Below are positions 33,631 to 35,447 of a stretch of 35,447 nucleotides of DNA, piece by piece. A program made the translations under genes and the position numbers. Source of the stretch: Bacteroidales bacterium (GTDB lineage Bacteria; Bacteroidota; Bacteroidia; Bacteroidales; VadinHA17); the NCBI GenBank assembly GCA_024763075.1, contig JANTGF010000043.1, positions 1 to 35,447 on the forward strand. Direction: 5' to 3'. A model generated the notes under the pieces. That model was not told the DNA's origin. It made no database searches and saw only the letters and a list, made by a program, of their open reading frames with translations. Numbering within the stretch: position 1 is the stretch's first letter; each line of letters starts with the position of its first letter.

Positions 33631-35217
33631 ATGAAAAAATTAACAAGCATTTTACTTGGAAGCTTTTTGCTTTCAGGTGTAGTTTTTGCCGGTGGTATTG
33701 TAACAAATACCAATCAGAGTGCAGCCTGGGCAAGGTATTTTTCCAGGTATGCCACAACGGATATTGATGCAGTATATTTTAATCCTGCCGGACTTGGAAA
33801 ACTGGATCAGGGTTTCCACTTCTCCATTAATAACCAGTCTATTTTCCAGACACAGACCATTACCAATGATTTTTCGTATTTGAGGTACGGGCCTGAATAT
33901 GTGGGTGATGTGAAAGCTCCTCTGTTTCCTAGTATTTATGGTGCATTTAAAACAGGGAAATTCACAATTTCTCTGGGATTCAATCCAATAGGGGGTGGCG
34001 GTGGCGCTACTTTTAATAACGGATTGCCTTCCTTTGAATTGATGTCGGGTGTAACACTATTATCATCATTGAACCAGCAGGGAATTCCTACCAGTGAGTA
34101 TTCTTCAGATATCTATTTTGAAGGAACCTCCATTTACTGGGGTATTCAGGCAGGGTTGACCTATGAGATCAATGACATGTTCTCCATCTTTGCCGGTGCC
34201 CGATACGTAAGTGCTGTGAATACCTATGCAGGTCATCTGAATGATCTGATGGTTAACCCCTATGCTCCTCCGATTAATGATGGTAGCATGGTCCGTGCCG
34301 ATGAGTTTTTTAATACTGCTGCAACAATTTACGGGCAGCTTTCTGATGGATCTACTGCTGCATATCAAGATCTGTATGCCGGTATTGTTGATCAAACCAT
34401 AGATCCTACTGCCCCATTGGATAACCCTGATTATATCGCTCTTTTAACAGCTATGGGTCTTTATGAGGATGGTATGAACAACGGAACGGCTGCCGGCACA
34501 TTTTTAGTTGCCGGAATCGTCACTAAAGGCAAATCAGAAGAATCTGCCGCAACCGCCACTCTTGTTACTGATCAGGAGGTTGAAGTAAAGCAAACGGGTT
34601 CGGGAGTTACCCCTATCGTTGGTGCACATGTATCTCTGGGTGAAAATATTGATCTTGCTGTGAAATATGAATTTCAGACGAAGCTCGAACTTACCAACCA
34701 AACCACAAAAGACTTTCTGATGGGCTATGATTCTGTAGGAAACCCGGTTACCATGTTCCCTGATGGTGGGAAAACTAATGCAGATATGCCTTCCATGTTA
34801 TCAGGAGGTGTAAATTTCCGTTTATTAAAAGGATTACAGCTTTCCGCAGGTTTTGAGTATTACTGGGATAAGAAAGTGAATTGGGATGGCAGGGAAGAGT
34901 TAATAGATAACAATTCCTATAATGTAAACTTTTCTGCCGGATATAATTTTGGGAAATTCATTATAAGTGCTGCTTATAATTATGCCAATATGGGGGTAAA
35001 CAAGGATTATCAGAGTGATCTGAGTTATTCCCTTAATTCATCCACCATCGGATTTGGAGGTGCCTGGAATATCACTGAAAAAGTAAGATTAAATGCAGGT
35101 TACTCCTGGACGATATACCAGGATGAATCTGTACCAGCAGGAGATCCTGTAATTTTTACGCAGTCTTACGGAAAAGATACTAAAATATTTGCTGTAGGAG
35201 TTGACTTTAGTTTTTAA
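33631..35217 (+). CDS. OmpP1/FadL-family outer membrane transporter
   Basis: A 528-residue outer-membrane beta-barrel. The ATG at 33631 gives a signal peptide (MKKLTSILLGSFLLSGVVFA). The N-terminal hatch region has the family pattern AVYFNPAGLGKLDQG, followed by alternating beta-strands and the closing strand FAVGVDFSF with the terminal Phe of outer-membrane proteins. An inserted stretch about 200-300 (many small and acidic residues) makes it longer than E. coli FadL (446 residues). Members take up long-chain fatty acids or aromatic compounds across the outer membrane; the substrate here is unknown. Confidence 0.9.
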   Translation: MKKLTSILLGSFLLSGVVFAGGIVTNTNQSAAWARYFSRYATTDIDAVYFNPAGLGKLDQGFHFSINNQSIFQTQTITNDFSYLRYGPEYVGDVKAPLFPSIYGAFKTGKFTISLGFNPIGGGGGATFNNGLPSFELMSGVTLLSSLNQQGIPTSEYSSDIYFEGTSIYWGIQAGLTYEINDMFSIFAGARYVSAVNTYAGHLNDLMVNPYAPPINDGSMVRADEFFNTAATIYGQLSDGSTAAYQDLYAGIVDQTIDPTAPLDNPDYIALLTAMGLYEDGMNNGTAAGTFLVAGIVTKGKSEESAATATLVTDQEVEVKQTGSGVTPIVGAHVSLGENIDLAVKYEFQTKLELTNQTTKDFLMGYDSVGNPVTMFPDGGKTNADMPSMLSGGVNFRLLKGLQLSAGFEYYWDKKVNWDGREELIDNNSYNVNFSAGYNFGKFIISAAYNYANMGVNKDYQSDLSYSLNSSTIGFGGAWNITEKVRLNAGYSWTIYQDESVPAGDPVIFTQSYGKDTKIFAVGVDFSF

Positions 35218-35447
35218 AAGCTAAAATATTATTTATTGTAGAAGAGAAATAAATTCAGAATCAAATCACTTTTTCACAATAAGTAAATAAGTTGAATTAT
35301 TTCCGCCTTGGGAAAAATGCGTTAAAAAAATCAATGAATGAAGCGTTAAAAAAGAAAATCTGTTTGAATCCGCTACTGTGGATGAGTTATTTTCTTTTAG
35401 TGAAATGAATTTATTTTTAGCAATTTTTCCCGCAGCGGCGGCTTTTT
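35218..35447. other. Window end, no gene seen
   Basis: An AT-rich tail with a short direct repeat (GCGTTAAAAAA, about 35320 and 35344). The last bases (GCGGCGGCTTTTT) are cut by the window border and could belong to a following feature. Confidence 0.5.

Noticed and set aside
1-35447. CRISPR array
   Set aside because: No regularly spaced repeats were found; the repeats present are two-copy or palindromic elements.

Overview
The window looks like chromosomal DNA from a Bacteroidota bacterium, probably a Bacteroidales/Marinilabiliales-type environmental or gut-associated heterotroph; the genus cannot be told from the sequence. Reasons: several start regions carry the Bacteroidota -7 box TAnnTTTG (24488, 26099, 31199), Shine-Dalgarno sequences are often weak or absent, and the gene content is typical of the phylum (tandem DUF1080 protein with a Tat-exported Gfo/Idh/MocA oxidoreductase, an M1-like ABC permease ending in a golvesin-type domain, a sulfatase remnant, a GH20-like enzyme, an FadL-type porin). 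Intergenic spaces carry many small palindromic repeats of the kind common in this phylum.

Region 1 (1-626) is non-coding and packed with short hairpins and a direct repeat. Region 2 (627-16188) is the main feature: seven same-strand genes that look like one operon. They encode a free ABC ATPase, a large ABC-2-type permease with a degenerate M1-peptidase-like ectodomain, a TolC outer-membrane channel, a lipoprotein periplasmic adaptor, a first RND pump, a second RND pump fused to a complete ABC ATPase, and a small ABC-2-type membrane protein. In the fusion protein the ATPase domain seems to be split: its first strand lies before four extra transmembrane segments and the rest after them. The operon thus mixes parts of a proton-driven RND tripartite pump with parts of an ATP-driven ABC transporter. 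It is the best candidate here for an undescribed system.

Region 3 (16292-23965) is mostly housekeeping and carbohydrate metabolism: folB, a secreted protein with two 3-keto-disaccharide hydrolase (DUF1080) domains, a Tat-type oxidoreductase, an unrecognised lipoprotein flanked by two copies of one repeat, a stand-alone trpB, and a Crp-family regulator followed by two small membrane proteins.

Region 4 (about 24000-30800) is an AT-rich accessory stretch. It holds a PIN-toxin/antitoxin pair, a decayed HNH endonuclease, an IS21-like terminal-repeat remnant, an AbiEi/AbiEii toxin-antitoxin pair followed by a DUF3843-like gene, a probable sulfatase tail, a small membrane protein with an in-frame stop, and an intact tRNA-Cys followed by two interrupted tRNA-Cys copies. 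This suggests repeated insertion and decay.

Region 5 (31232-35447) has a secreted GH20-like enzyme, a periplasmic START-domain protein on the opposite strand and an FadL-like outer-membrane transporter. All functional statements rest on motif recognition by eye; no database search was run.
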